64,000 nt of DNA from Climacteris rufus (GCA_013398175.1 VZRZ01008718.1:579533-643532), one strand, 5' to 3'; counted from the stretch's first letter, positions 14,501 to 26,961 are shown. Notes: generated from the letters alone by a model not told the origin. Translations and numbers: made by a program.

Positions 14501-15729
14501 TTACTCAAGATGTATAACTGTATATACAGAAGACAAAACTATACACTCTAATAATGTTAAAAAGGCTGTTAAATGTAGTTACAAAAACTCTGGGTTTGCT
14601 CCTTTATTTTGCATTACTGTAATTTAACTACTCACTGCAACCTTCCACTGTTTGATACTCTTCACAGGGACAAAGTACACTGTTGATCCTGTGTTTATGA
14701 CATTTTCAACCATGTGTTCTCATGAAAGCACCCATCTCTGCTTTGATAGCGCTACTACAGAAGAGATTTAAATCAAAATATTCACATTGACAAAGTTTTG
14801 TTGATGCAAATTTCATTGATATAAGCAAAGCCTTGGTAACTTAGGACATTTAGTACTACCCAAGGAAAAATCAGTTAATGGGCTTTTCATAAAGCACTGT
14901 AAAATATTTTGAAATAAAAAATGCTGAACACATTAAGATTACATGTATTGTATATTTTTTTTTCCTTGAGTAAATCGTGAAATAAACAATAATTCTCTGG
15001 CAGAAGTGCTTCTTGCTTCACTGTGTGCTAGGTTTTATGTTAGCAGGATTTGGTATATATGCATCAGCAGGAAGATACAACTCATAATAGAAGCCAGTGT
15101 GATTTTACACACTTCCTTTAAAGCAGTACTTTCTCAGTATTTTACAAATTACGATTAAAGTTCACAGCCTCATTGGGTTTATAATAAATTATTGCCAATC
15201 TATCATAAAGATGAACAGAATTATGCTTTAAAGAAGAGTGCAGAGTCTGCTTTATCAAGCTCTGCTGTAAATAAGACATGTCAAGATAGTTTTGAAGACA
15301 TGTTTCAATAGTCCTACTGGGTATGGTACTTATTGTATTAAAGATGCAAGCCAATGCATCAGGTTAATAAAGTAGTTCATAAACCTGCAATCCTTATCTG
15401 GCTGTAGAAATGATGCAGCTCCTTAAAAGTACATAGAATGTGGTTGTACTGAATGAAAGTAAAGGGACATGGTCAACCTGATGTCTAACCAATTACTAAA
15501 TATGGACTAGAAGTGGTTCTACAGACATTTACAAAAGCCTGACTGTTTCCTAGAATTTACAGGGGGGATATTTGTAGGTAAATCACATATTTCTAGCTAA
15601 TTTCTGGCAGGTCATAATCCCATTTGTTTTTCTACTGTGACTGCTTTGAGTTTCAAAGGTCTTAGATAGGAAAACTTTTCTTCCCATACACTCTTGCACA
15701 AGCTTTAACAGAGTAAAAAGATTCCATGT
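11527..15729. other. Intergenic, no gene seen
   Basis: AT-rich DNA with short A/T runs, such as a poly-A tract at 14220-14232, and no open frame over 80 codons. No recognisable gene, RNA gene or mobile element. Confidence 0.55.
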
Positions 15730-15735
15730 GTGCTC

Positions 15736-16412
15736 TGTGGCAGTGTGCGAGGCTAGAGCCACAGCCAGCAGGCCTCGACAGTGGTGGAAGGGAGCTCAGC
15801 ACACTGTCCTCTGAGACAGTTATTCTGGTTAGGGTGACACTGTTACCCAATCCATGATTCCTTTCAGTTGCTTTTTGCATACGTTGTTTCCATTGGTTTA
15901 TTACCCAGTTGTGTGATGTTCCATATATGGTTATGTTCTGGCAATTTCTTGTATCCTCGGTTACTCATTGGTTATATTGTAATTTCTGTTCCCCCATTGG
16001 CTGTACCCTCCCCTGCCTTTCCCTATATAAAGCCCTGTCTTTCGGTGAGCCAGGTCTTTTGTGCCAGACCCTTCAGCTTGCCTGGACCCTCGTTCCAGCT
16101 CCTGCTCCTGGACCCTTCCCTGGACCCTCTCCTGCTGCCCTGCCCTTAATAAAGAGCTGAAATCACTGGACAAAGGCCCCTCCTTTGGTCTTTGTTCTCG
16201 CCTACCGCCGAAGACCACCGGGCTACGGGCAATCCTGCTCACCAGAGGAGCCGGCACTGTCCAGCCAGGCGCGGCTGGAACCCTGCTTGGGGGAAAGGCG
16301 CTGCAGCTCGGCAGCCAGCCCCTGTACCACCAGGGAAAGCCAGCACAGGACACCGTGCGCCCTCGGGTCTGTCCCCAGCCCTCGGCAGAGCACACACCCC
16401 AGCGCGGCTACA
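15736..16412 (+). mobile_element. ERVK-like solo LTR (copy A, 677 bp)
   Basis: The element starts TGTGGCAG and ends CTACA. It is flanked by a perfect 6-bp target duplication GTGCTC at 15730-15735 and 16413-16418. A TATA box is visible at 16024-16031 (tatataaa) and a polyadenylation signal at 16148-16153 (aataaa), 117 bases apart, which sets plus orientation. The U5-like part after the poly(A) signal is GC-rich. No internal gag/pol/env sequence adjoins it, so it is a solo LTR left by recombination. A 6-bp duplication fits class II (ERVK/beta- or alpha-like) integration. It resembles the LTRs at 28408, 29136 and 31026 in its 5' end and its 'aataaagagctg' region. The overlapping open frames of 70-150 codons arise only from GC richness. 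Confidence 0.85.
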
Positions 16413-16418
16413 GTGCTC

Positions 16419-17589
16419 CTCCCAAGATACAAAAACACATAAAGAACCGATACTGTCTGGCTGTGCTGGGAAGAATAGGGAAAATGTTTTTAAAAATTTT
16501 TTAAAGTGTTTTCTGTTTTGCTCACCTACCAGAAAATTACTGCAGGGTGTGATCCCTTGACAATACAAGCAGGAGACCCTTCATTAGTGGTGTTGTGATA
16601 AATTGACATATTGCACCTGTCTGAATGGGGAAGCTGAGCTTACAGTGTGGGGGAATAATAACCAACTAATTTATGGGGTTTGGGGTTGTACTGTAAGGAA
16701 AACAAAAGACCCTAAAAATCTTCCATGGAAGTAAAGTTACACTTATAAAGTAAATATTTACTTAGCACAGCTTTTTAATGCTCAGGTGGTAGAGACACAG
16801 AAAAAAATGTAATTTTCACCAAAGTTTTCAGTATTCTGGATCTCTTCTGGCAACTTCAAATGTTTACAAGTTTTGTCCTATGTAACCACTGGAAAATGTG
16901 TAACAAAGATCATTATTCAGAAAAAGACTCTTAAAGGTTAAAATGGGATTAAGGCATTTAGGAGACTGCACCTCAGAGATCATTTTTATTTTTCAGGTGC
17001 TAGGTGCAAATTCAGAAGATATTTTGAGACATGCTGAAATACATAGGGAAAACATATTTTTCTTTCTGGACATATTCATCTTTAGGCAAGTGTGGACAGA
17101 GTGACTTTGTCATGACAAGCACTCAGCGGGTCCTCCCAACATGTCCAGAACAGGATAGCACAGAAAAGTCTGTCCTAACATGCTGTGACAAATCTCACTC
17201 TCTCCTTTGTGAGGACTAATGTGAGTAGGTGTGAAGAGGAGCTACTGTTCCTCTAAATTCTCTGCTGCATCCATTTCTGATTTATTTTTTCTAATCATGG
17301 ACTCACAGTGGATTTACATAGTTGACTCTGATTGTATATGTAATGATGCTGAGTTGAGCTGTTTACACAGCTAGATAGACAGTGAAATTTGTCTTAAGTC
17401 CTACCCTGGAGAAGCAGAAAATGTGCATCTTTGCAGAGATGTTGTTTAGGTAAAGGTCAGGAAAAACCCTACTAGAAACCTTGATGATGTTTTAAAGTAG
17501 TTAATTAGGAGAGTGAGTTGTTTACTGAACATGGGCTTCTTTGTGAAACTCTAACTGCTTTTCATAAGTCAGTGTTTCACTGAAATAAG
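16419..17589. other. Intergenic, no gene seen
   Basis: AT-rich flank between a solo LTR and a CR1 relic. Nothing recognisable; the 62-codon open frame at 17031-17219 has no known match. Confidence 0.5.
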
Positions 17590-18355
17590 CTTTCATCTGC
17601 AGCAAAACAGGATCTAACTCCTGGCCCTGAGCATGACACCCCAAGACACTGTGCCTCCTTTGGATGCTCTGTAATAGCTTAAAGCCTTTTTTATAATGTG
17701 GTGCCCAAAACTGCCCCCAGGACTTGAGGTGAGGCCACATCAGTGCAGAGCAGAGCAGAACAAACCCCTCCCTTGCCCAGCTGGTGATGCTGTGCCTGAT
17801 GCCCCTCAGGATATGGTTGTCCCTCCTGGCTGCCAGGACACACTGATGGTTCATGTTCAACTTGCCATCGACCAGGACCCTCAGGTCCCTTTCCACAGTG
17901 CAGCTCTCCAGCATCCAGTTCCCCACTCTATACACACAAACAGAGTTGCCCTGTCCCAGCTGCAGAATCCCACACTTACCCTTGATGAACTCCATATGGT
18001 TAGTGATTGCCCATTTCTCTACTTTGTCATGGTGTCTCTGCAGGGCCTCTCTGCCCTCAAGGGAGTCGACATCTCCCTCTGATTTAGTGTCCTTGGCAAA
18101 CTTACTTAGTATTCCTTGAGGCATTCATCTGTGCCATTGATGAAGATGTTGAAAAGAAGTGGGCCAAAGATGGAGCCTTGCCCAACCCCACCAGTGACTG
18201 GCTGCCAGCCTGACATCACCCCATGTAGTATAACACTTTGTGCCCAACCTGTGAGCCAGTTGCTCACACACTGAGTAGCAGGTATCCAACTGTGTGCTGG
18301 ACAATTTGTTCAGAAGGATTCTGTGAGACACGGTGTCAAGGCAGCAAAGGTTTAA
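17590..18355 (-). pseudogene. CR1 LINE ORF2 reverse-transcriptase relic
   Basis: Minus-strand translation reads through the C-terminal half of a CR1 ORF2 (endonuclease/reverse transcriptase). Recognisable blocks, in order, are 'VSHRILLNKLS'-like, a 'GVPQGS/FN.F.ND'-like stretch, 'LSKFAKDTK' where CR1 has LSKFADDTK, 'SLEGREALQR', 'GKCGILQLG', 'ERDLRVLVDGKLN', 'LALMWPHLKSWGQFWAPHYKK' and 'IQRRHSVL'. The reading frame is interrupted by a stop at 18125-18127. The first catalytic aspartate of the active-site FADD box is replaced by lysine, so the copy cannot be active. Residues after about 17620 no longer look like CR1. The family is identified by recalled avian CR1 patterns; similarity to the CR1 at 28.0 kb supports it. 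Confidence 0.85.
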
Positions 18356-19210
18356 AAAAGCAGAGGGTCAGAATAAAAGAAAAATTAAAGCTCTCATCAC
18401 TAGCAAATGAGAAGGATTACAAAACAACAATATGACAATTCGTGGACTTATTCTGTGTGTAATATGCAGAAATAATTGTGTCTCAGCAGTAGAATTCTGT
18501 CACTAATGCATAAAGATCTGTGTCATGCTGTTCCTGGACCTCTGGGTATGGTGCGCATCAGGTCATGATGCATCTGTCCACATCCTGTAATGTAGAAATC
18601 CCAGTATTATATAGTAATGGAGAATACTAATAATATTTCTCACCTGGACTTAAAAGTGAGCACCTTGCCTTGTATTTGTGTGAACCTTATTTCCAAGCTC
18701 CAGTAGAGTTGCAAAGCTCTTCAGAGCCAGGGATAATGGCTCAATGTGACATTCAAGCAAACTCTATAACATGCTTACTTGTAGCCTGAATGGCCGGAGA
18801 CTAGTCTTTATGCCATTTGCACATTCTGAGTCACTTTTGTCTGCCTTCGAAATGAGTGTCCATGGAATGAAAGATTAATGAGATCATCTGCAGCCATCCC
18901 CCTTGCAAATAGCATTTATCCCCTCCTCCCTCTTCCTCTACCAAAATGGCATTAGACCTGCTTCACAAACACTGTCTCATATCACGAGTTGTGCAGAGTC
19001 AATTTCCCAAGCCTCTCTATCCTAAAACTCATGCGCCTGCACAAACTAAGATTTCCTGGTAAGCTATTAAAACATGCTCTTAAGTAAGCCACAACAGATC
19101 AGCAAAATAATTGCTATAAGCAAACTAGGTTTGCAAAATTATTTCCTTACTTTCTTTTTTTCTGAAAAAAATGAGAATGAATAAAAGGAGTTTTTTACAT
19201 AATAAATAGA
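18356..19210. other. Intergenic, no gene seen
   Basis: Ordinary AT-rich DNA leading into a purine microsatellite. No gene or clear repeat recognised. Confidence 0.5.
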
Positions 19211-19706
19211 GAGAAGGAGAGAAAGAGAAAGAGAAAGAGAAAGAGAAAGAGAAAGAGAAAGAGAAAGAGAAAGAGAAAGAGAAAGAGAAAGAGAAAGAGA
19301 AAGAGAAAGAGAAAGAGAAAGAGAAAGAGAAAGAGAAAGAGAAAGAGAAAGAGAAAGAGAAAGAGAAAGAGAAAGAGAAAGAGAAAGAGAAAGAGAAAGA
19401 GAAAGAGAAAGAGAAAGAGAAAGAGAAAGAGAAAGAGAAAGAGAAAGAGAAAGAGAAAGAGAAAGAGAAAGAGAAAGAGAAAGAGAAAGAGAAAGAGAAA
19501 GAGAAAGAGAAAGAGAAAGAGAAAGAGAAAGAGAAAGAGAAAGAGAAAGAGAAAGAGAAAGAGAAAGAGAAAGAGAAAGAGAAAGAGAAAGAGAAAGAGA
19601 AAGAGAAAGAGAAAGAGAAAGAGAAAGAGAAAGAGAAAGAGAAAGAGAAAGAGAAAGAGAAAGAGAAAGAGAAAGAGAAAGAGAAAGAGAAAGAGAAAGA
19701 GAAAGA
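19211..19706 (+). repeat. Perfect (GAGAAA)n hexanucleotide array, about 81 copies
   Basis: After a short imperfect lead-in (gagagaaggagagaaa), the hexamer GAGAAA repeats without a single interruption for about 490 bases. The plus strand is all purine and the minus strand all pyrimidine. Long minus-strand open frames of alternating Ser-Phe, Leu-Ser or Phe-Leu across it are artefacts of the repeat. The array ends at an ambiguous base at 19707, so its true length in the genome is uncertain. Confidence 0.97.
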
Positions 19707-19707
19707 N

Positions 19708-19743
19708 AAGGAAGGAAGGAAGGAAGGAAGGAAGGAAGGAAGG
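19708..19743 (+). repeat. (GGAA)n tetranucleotide array
   Basis: About nine AAGG/GGAA units follow directly on the hexamer array, after the single N at 19707. This extends the pure-purine strand. The switch in repeat unit exactly at the N suggests an assembly join or an unresolved stretch. Confidence 0.95.
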
Positions 19744-22060
19744 GAAATTGATAGAAAAAAGAAGGAAGAGAGAGAATAGGACTTGTCTGACTTGAATCTG
19801 CACACAAAGTGTATTCTGTAACATGCAGAAAACTGAATCCTACATACCCAGTGAACTCATGTATTAAGTTATTTATGTTAAAATAAGTTTTATCCCACTC
19901 TATATTTTCATAAACTGTTTACTTTGGTAACAAAGAAAACTACAAATCTGTGACTGATAGCTGATATAGATCCCTTTCCCTTCATTGCCTATTTAACGAA
20001 AAACCATCTGGTAACCTTCCATATGCAATCAACTCATTCTTCAGATTTTCATTTCAAATTATTTGTTATGATATCCAAAAGACCGTTGCTATAGGGGGAA
20101 AGGAAATTAATTCAAGTCCCATTGTTTCTTGCTGCATAGAACTAAGTCCTGTGCATCTTCCTCCTTCCTTTGGGAATTCCTGTGGTGCAGTACAAAGCAT
20201 GCATTAAAGCTGAGATGTTTTAATGGATCATTAGCTCCTTACTGGAGACTTCAGTAAAGGAAATATCTTGCTGCGATCACTGGTAAGCACAAAAAATTTT
20301 AATGGATATGACACACATAATTTTTTATCCAGACTATTCTGTGCTTCTACAAAATCCAATGCAAAGAAGCTTAGACTGAGAAACTTGAAAGGGACTAATT
20401 CAAGGGGACTGATATTTAGAGCTTTTGCTTTTGTCAAGGACAGCAGGAAACTGAAGTTCCAGTCTTAATTCAGGCCATAAAAGTGACTTGGGATCCTTTC
20501 TGATTACCAAGTGTTCTACTGTAACTTTTCTCTGTTTTATGAGTGCTCACCCTCTTTCTCTCTGGTCTTTAAAAACTGGGCAAATATAAATTGTTCTAAT
20601 TAATAACTTACAATAATCCAAAACAGTTATCTTCATACAATGGTAAAGTGTTATCTCACCCACCACTACCTGTATGACCCTCATCATTAGTACCAACACA
20701 TTGGATCATTGTCATCGCTGAACTGAAGTAGAGAAAGGCAGAAAAATACCACGCTTACCATACCAGACATGAGGCTAGCTGGTAAGACTTGACTAAAAGT
20801 ATTTAGGAAGAAACAGGAATCAAAAACATCTTGAAGAGATGTCTGGAGAATTAATTACCGGGGATGTTCTTGAAAACTGATAACTCCAGCTAAAATAAAC
20901 TAGGAGGTTACAATAATCCTGTTTGCTTGTTCATTTGTTTCTAAATAGAATTTTTAGCTATTTTGTACAATAAGTTGCAAGGAATAAAAACTGCAGCTCT
21001 TGGCAAGTCTGCAGTACTCTGTCTTCTTTTTTCCTCGCATATGTTTCTTTGCCCTGTTTGAAGGAATCAGTTTGACATACTGAATCAAATAAAAATCCAA
21101 ACATAACTTTTTTAGGCAAAATAGACAAGAGAAGGGAGGAGGGGAGACAATAATAAAGAAAAAACAGTATAAATCTGAGAGTATTTGAAACCTTATTTCT
21201 CTGTCTGCATGTACATGTGACAAAAAGAAAATATAAGGAAGGGACAGTAGTGAGAAAATAGATTGCAAATTTGTAAGTCAGGAGACTGGATATAGGGGTA
21301 GAGTGAAAGTAATGGTAAAGCTTTGGGTTGGGAAGTCTTACCATTAAAGACTCTGATTTTTTTTCATGTCAGCTCCTTCTATAAACCCCAGTAAAACGGA
21401 TCTTTGAAATTGCAAAACTTATTGGTAAAGATGAATTGGTTTGGGGAAGATGAATACTGTGACTATTGCTTCTCGCTCTCACTCTCTCATATTTTGCCTT
21501 GCTCACTCACTGCATCCATATTTGGAACACAAGAAAATATTTCTCATCTAGCATGACATTATCATTTTTACCACTCTTTGACATTTTCGTGGCCTGTGAT
21601 CACAGTGGAATTTTCTCCATAAAGTGATATCGTCTCCACGTGAATAAACTAGAGTTGAAAATCAAGCTTAGGAAGAAAACAAGCTAAACACACCTGACCA
21701 CAGCCTTGTGTGAGGAAGGAAGGTGACCTCAGACTGATAAGCAAGAGGAACAGGCAGAAGAGGAAAAGGCTCCCAACTGGAGTATAAAGTGCCTTGTTCA
21801 TATTCTTTTAAATAGTTTGTGTGACCTCTAGTGGCCTTTGCTGCCTTCTGTGACTTCAGTTTGTGAAAGACACCTGGACCTACTGATGCAGCAGCATAAC
21901 TACAGGGATACTTCTAGATTTCTGTTGTGGAAGCACAAGTCAGACAGGGGTTAGGGATAGATATATCCACCGTTTCTCCTCAAATAAGCAAAGGGAAAAA
22001 AATATTTAAAATTTAAATAAAGATGTCAACTTCCTTTTCTCCCCAGAGAACCTCTCCCAA
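19744..22060. other. Intergenic, no gene seen
   Basis: AT-rich DNA with two overlapping minus-strand open frames at 20954-21344 (104 and 128 codons). They are phenylalanine/leucine/serine-rich, lack any known motif and are not considered genes. No mobile element recognised. Confidence 0.5.
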
Positions 22061-22343
22061 GATAGAATCACAGAATGGCTTAAGTTGGCTTACTTCAAAC
22101 TCCTGTTCAAAGCAAAGTCACCTAGAGCAGGTTGTTCAGGTCTGAGCCAGTTGGGTTTTGAAGTATCTCAAAGAATGGAGACTCCACAGCCTCTCTGGAA
22201 AATCTGTTCCATTGTTCAGCCACATTCATAGGAAAAAAAAAAGAAACACCTTCTTTTTATTTAATGTTTAAGTGGAATATTTTGTATTTTGGTTTATGAC
22301 AATAGCTTCTTGTCCTCTCACTGGATTCCACTGACCAGAGCTA
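22061..22343 (-). mobile_element. CR1 LINE 3'-end fragment
   Basis: The plus strand starts 'gatagaatcacagaatgg', the reverse complement of the CR1 3' terminus. It continues through diverged but collinear CR1 3' UTR: 'tttgaagtatctcaaagaatggagactccacagcctctctgg', 'ctgttccattgttcagccac' and 'cttcttgtcctctcact'. The element is on the minus strand, 5'-truncated and non-coding. It is more diverged than the CR1 pieces at 28-30 kb, so it is probably older. Confidence 0.85.
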
Positions 22344-23492
22344 ATGCATGTTTTTGTTAAAGAATGTGAAGAACATATGATACTCACAGGAGAGACAGAT
22401 TAAAATAAGACATTTAAAAACTACACACACACACATACTTTTGCAGAGTGGATTTTTCTTCCTTTCTTTCTCTTACCCCAGAAATATCCAGGGCCTCTGA
22501 GCTATAGCACACTCCACACAGTTCTTGCTCTGTGCTTTGTTTGACTTGGCTATGTATTTGCTCCCTACTGCTCTCAGGAGCCTCCTCCTCTCTGCTCCTT
22601 CTGGATGTTCCCAGCTTGCTCTTTTTATTCTGTCCCTGCTGACCTGTCACATTCTCTGTGGCATCCCTCACTTCCATAGACACTCTGGCTCATAAAAAAG
22701 CATAAACTCGTTGTCAATCTGCAAAAAGGAGATAAAATGTTGCAGCAAAGAGAATTCAAAGAGGTGATCTTTTCTGCTTTTCAGTCATGTTTATTAATGG
22801 GTCACAATAAATAGTGTACTGTAGAAGAAGAACAAATAAACCAGATACCTTTCATCACTACTAGGTTTACTGACTGTTAGGTATAGGTGATAAACATTAT
22901 TGCTTGTTTTCTAGTACACTGGTGTGCTTAGATTAAGATGGCAATTCTTCCAAAACTCCCAGTGGAAAAGATGCATTAATCCAAATGAGAACAGTTTATT
23001 TTACAGGGTTAGTATTGCATTATGCTGTGAGCAGCAGATGGTGGGAGTACTTGTATAGTAAGGTATACACAGATAGATGATGTAATGAAGGTATTCATTG
23101 CTTGTCCTGGAATAATTTTATGTTATAATTTAGATGTTAATAGATTTATCTTTGTAGCTCTTTTTGTACTGCATATCACTGTCTTGTCCCTATTTTACAG
23201 AAAAGGAATTGAGTCAAAGACAATAATAAAGATCATTAAACATTATTGCATCAATACATTATGTACACTAATTCTAGATTGCATACTATAGTAATGGTTT
23301 GAATCACTTGGCTAAACCAACACAGGTAAAATGTAAGAGAAACAGGATGATGTTCCAGTGGTTTTAACTTATTTTTGTTATGTTTTATGGGGTTTTTTAA
23401 CCAAAAGGTCTGCCTCTGCTAATGAAAAAATTAGATATATAATTCCCCAATGTATTATCATGTCACCAAACTTGATTAACTTTAAATAATGA
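22344..23492. other. Intergenic, no gene seen
   Basis: No gene recognised. A short CA run lies at 22423-22436. The 89-codon minus open frame at 22414-22683 is Glu/Lys/Ser-rich without a known domain. Confidence 0.5.
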
Positions 23493-23497
23493 GGATG

Positions 23498-24547
23498 TGT
23501 AGTGGTTTAGCCCTGGCCAATGGCCAAGGCTCCACTAGAACTACTTTTTTCCCCTTCTGAACAGAACTGTGTTACTAGACCATGATAAGAAATGCTGGCA
23601 GAGGAGCAAAATTAGGCTGAGACAAGGTCAGTGCTTCTAAGTGATAAAGTGAATTTCTTACAGAGTCAGAGGAGCAAGCAAAAACAAAGGAACATCTCCT
23701 CAACCTTCTTCCTCCGCCGTCCTCCCATCTGCCCCCCCCTCCCCCCAGCAGTCTCACAAACCCTCTTCTCCCAGACCGTAAGGGGAACCCAGGGAGGGGG
23801 GTTTTCTCTAATTAGTTTAGTCCTCAGATGCTCAGGTGTTTCCTCTTCTTAGCAATTATACCTGGAGGGGTCTCTCTCTCTCTCTCTCTCCTTTGGCACC
23901 ATGGCACGGTTTGCAGAAGATGGCATGCAGCCCGCCCGAAACCGCAGCCGCTCCATCCTCCTCCATTGGGCTGGTCTCTCTCTCAGGGTAGGAATAAAAC
24001 CAGGCTTCTTTTAACTTAATTGACTCCCTTCTTGATTCAGGAACAAAGTCCTTAGTCCTCACCAGACACAGCTACTCTTGTGGGAATTCACTCCCTTCTG
24101 CGCCATCTTCACTCCAAGTTTGGTTACAGTTTCTCACCACAGGCCACAAGAATGTCTCAGTTCCGATGATGCAGGAACCTTCTCCCCCATCACTCCTCTG
24201 CTTTGGCAGACTGGCATCGTTTGCTGTCTTTCGTATCTGATGTTTCAGTTGTTCTTCTCAGTTATTTGCTATACTCCCCCTCCTCTGCCTAACCTACACC
24301 TACGTGACTACATGACGCACGCATGCATACTACAGAGATTGCTTTTTAAATATACTGTCGCAGAGGCGTTTCTGTCCTTCCTAATTGGCCCAACTGTGGA
24401 AAACAGCACATCAATCTCCCAGGAGCCATCAGAGATAGGTCCTGACTGGACAGCTGTGGGAGCTTCTGGAAGCTCCATACAGGAGCCATCTTTTGGCCCT
24501 TACCACACCCAAAAAGCTAGACCTTACAAACTCCTCAAACCACCACA
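23498..24547 (+). mobile_element. ERVL-like solo LTR (1050 bp)
   Basis: The element begins TGTAGTGGTTTAGCCCTGGC, a start typical of avian ERVL LTRs, and ends CCACCACA. Perfect 5-bp target duplications GGATG lie at 23493-23497 and 24548-24552; 5 bp is the usual size for class III (ERVL) integration. A polyadenylation signal is present at 23993-23998. The LTR contains C-rich runs (23730-23748) and a CT microsatellite (23871-23891). No internal viral sequence adjoins it. The 189-codon open frame at 24078-24647 crosses the LTR edge into flank and is not a gene. Orientation is inferred from the TGTAGTGG start and the poly(A) signal. Confidence 0.85.
23871..23891 (+). repeat. (TC)n microsatellite inside the ERVL-like LTR
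   Basis: An uninterrupted TC dinucleotide run of about 10 units within the LTR at 23498-24547. Confidence 0.9.
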
Positions 24548-24552
24548 GGATG

Positions 24553-26961
24553 ACAGTAAGAATAGTATCACATTAAAACACAATCAAAAAAGCTTAGGTG
24601 AATTTAATTTTCTCATATGTATGAGAAGGACCCTTTTCTGTATCTAACAGCTTATCTGAAAGTATGAAGCCTTTTACTTAGTTATACTAAAACAATAGAA
24701 GAAAAAAAAAAGAAAAACAACCCAACATCTATCCTAATCATCAAAATATATTTCAAGTCATGAAACTTTGATCTAGCCTGAACATTTTTCAGCCTCAAGG
24801 AATATTTGTTTTGACTTTTTGGCCTTTTGATTTATTAATTTAACAGTGTGATTGAATTCTGATACTCAAGTATGTCCAGAGAGATAGCAGGTTCTGAACT
24901 GGTATTGCTCAGGCTGAGCAGATTCCATTGTTCTAAGAAGAAGAAGCTGATATTTCTTGTTATTTATGTTTACACTGTGTTGCAATTAAATAAATATGGC
25001 AAATATACCCACCTAGTTTTGTGGGTTTTAGTGGTTATTTCTTAAAGAAAAAGCTGACTCCTCACCTCTTTGTGAGAGATAAGATGCAATGTACTGTTAA
25101 CATAAAGGTTTTTATCTCTGCTCAGCTATAAAGATAGTTTATAAATGCTATCTCTGCCATAAGGTAAGCAAAGATAATAGACCTGATTTGTACACAGCAT
25201 ATGGGGCTTTGTTTCCAATTTATTTCCTGTTTTATATCTTGGATTTGCCTAAGGTCTGTGTTCTGTTTGTAAAGGATTTAATCAAAAAATGAATCCTAAA
25301 AGCATCTCTTTGAATTGTGCATTGCCTTTGTTATTAACGAAGTATAATTCAGACATCTGCTAAACTGTCCCCCAACATAGTCTTAAGAAAGACAAAACTA
25401 ACACAGCTCTAGCCAATTATTGTGTTAATTCTACGTTGTGGAAGTTTAGCATCTGCATTTAATAGAAATACGTTATCAATGAAAATACATGGTTTGAAAA
25501 CAGCTTTTGAAACTTAGTCACATATCCAGAGGAACATTTTCTATTACTATGTAAGCATTAAGCATGAGATTTGGATCATGCTGGGTGTTTTAAATTGTAT
25601 TTTTTAAGACAAAAGAATAAAGTTTTAATTAGTATATTTCAAAGAAACTACGAAATAGCTTAGTGGGTTTACTTCCTGCCTGATGGCTGTGAGACTTGCC
25701 AACATCCAAACCTTTGATTCCAAAATTTCACCAAGCTGTTTCTAGCCCTGGAAAAGCCAAAACTCTCTCAGGAAGATGTCTGTGTTTCTGGAAGTTAGAA
25801 CACCATCTCCTATGAGACTGATGTGCTTTAAAGAACAGAAGTAGCTCTTCCTTAATTTCTGTATCAAAGAATTTTGTCATATGGATCAGAATTTTCAAAT
25901 GGATTCAATTCTGTGTTGGGTTTATTTTACGTCCTAACATGAGCAGCAGAATCTCAGTAGAAGCTATTTTTTTACTGTTTTGTTACTGTTTGCTATTGCA
26001 TCTACAACAATAGTTTCACTTGCTGAAGGTTAGCCCACCTGGTTATCTGATATTGTGTCTCTATTGGAAGGTAAAACTGAGTGATGGTAACAGATGATGC
26101 TTCCACTTGAATCCTCTCTCAGGCTAAAAGACAATGTGTTAAACTATTTTCAATATTATTCTTTATTTTATTAAAGTAGTTTTGCCTTTCAAATGGACAA
26201 AGTAAATTAGTAGAGCATAAACTAGCAGAGTAGTTCCATTCCAGAATTTTATTTTCTTTATGAAATCTTAGTTTTACTTACTAAAGTCCAGTAAGACTTA
26301 ATATTTTTTTTTAATATGAAAATCTTGTTGACTTCTAAGGGATGAGGATTTCACCCCAACATTTTACAGGGTCAGAACTTACCAGACAAATGAAACATGT
26401 TATTTTCCTTTTTTTTTTTTTTTTTTTCCTCCTGTGTAAAATAATCTGACTGCCTGCTTGCACACTTCCTATTCGGTACTGCTCCAGAAACCAAAGCCAG
26501 AATGCAGACTGGGATTTATAGTTCTTGCCCCAGATTAGAAAATACATCCCCAAAACTATACTTTTTTCCCCCTTCAGATCAGTAAAGCTTGAATCTACCA
26601 GAACTATAGAAATATTAGGAAGGCGTTACCTCTTATAAATAGAGGTCTGTTTTTATTCTCTGTGTGGGGGGAGATTTTGCCCTTTCATTTTTAAGTGCCA
26701 GGTGACTGAATGAAATAAAATCCAGAGCTGTGTTCTGAAGAAAAAAAAATTATTCAGAATCTTGCAAATTTTCATTGTAACTACTCCCACAAAGCAGTGA
26801 GTGAACAACAGAATGTCATTTCCATGCCCATTTCTAGTGAGTGCTATAAAGAAGCCATATTCCTTTAATCTTTAGAAGATTTTTAAAAAGAGACAGCTGA
26901 AGGTGCATGTGGTGCTCACATCCCATCTGGTCTGTGTTGCCCTGACTTTTGCAGTTCTGGA
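24553..26961. other. Intergenic, no gene seen
   Basis: AT-rich DNA with a 19-base T run at 26409-26427. No open frame over 75 codons and no recognised repeat family. Confidence 0.5.

Noticed and set aside
15961..16568. Cluster of overlapping frames of 70-147 codons on both strands
   Set aside because: They lie largely in the GC-rich U5-like end of a solo LTR and its flank and match no viral or host protein.
19125..19824. Three minus-strand frames of 209-226 codons (Ser-Phe, Leu-Ser and Phe-Leu repeats)
   Set aside because: They exist only because the GAGAAA hexamer has no stop codon in any minus frame; they are not proteins.
20954..21344. Two overlapping minus frames of 104 and 128 codons
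   Set aside because: Phe/Leu/Ser-rich translations of A/G-rich DNA, in different frames and without motifs or splice context.
24078..24647. 189-codon plus-strand frame
   Set aside because: It crosses the 3' end of the ERVL-like LTR into unrelated flank and has no recognisable domain, so chance is the simplest explanation.
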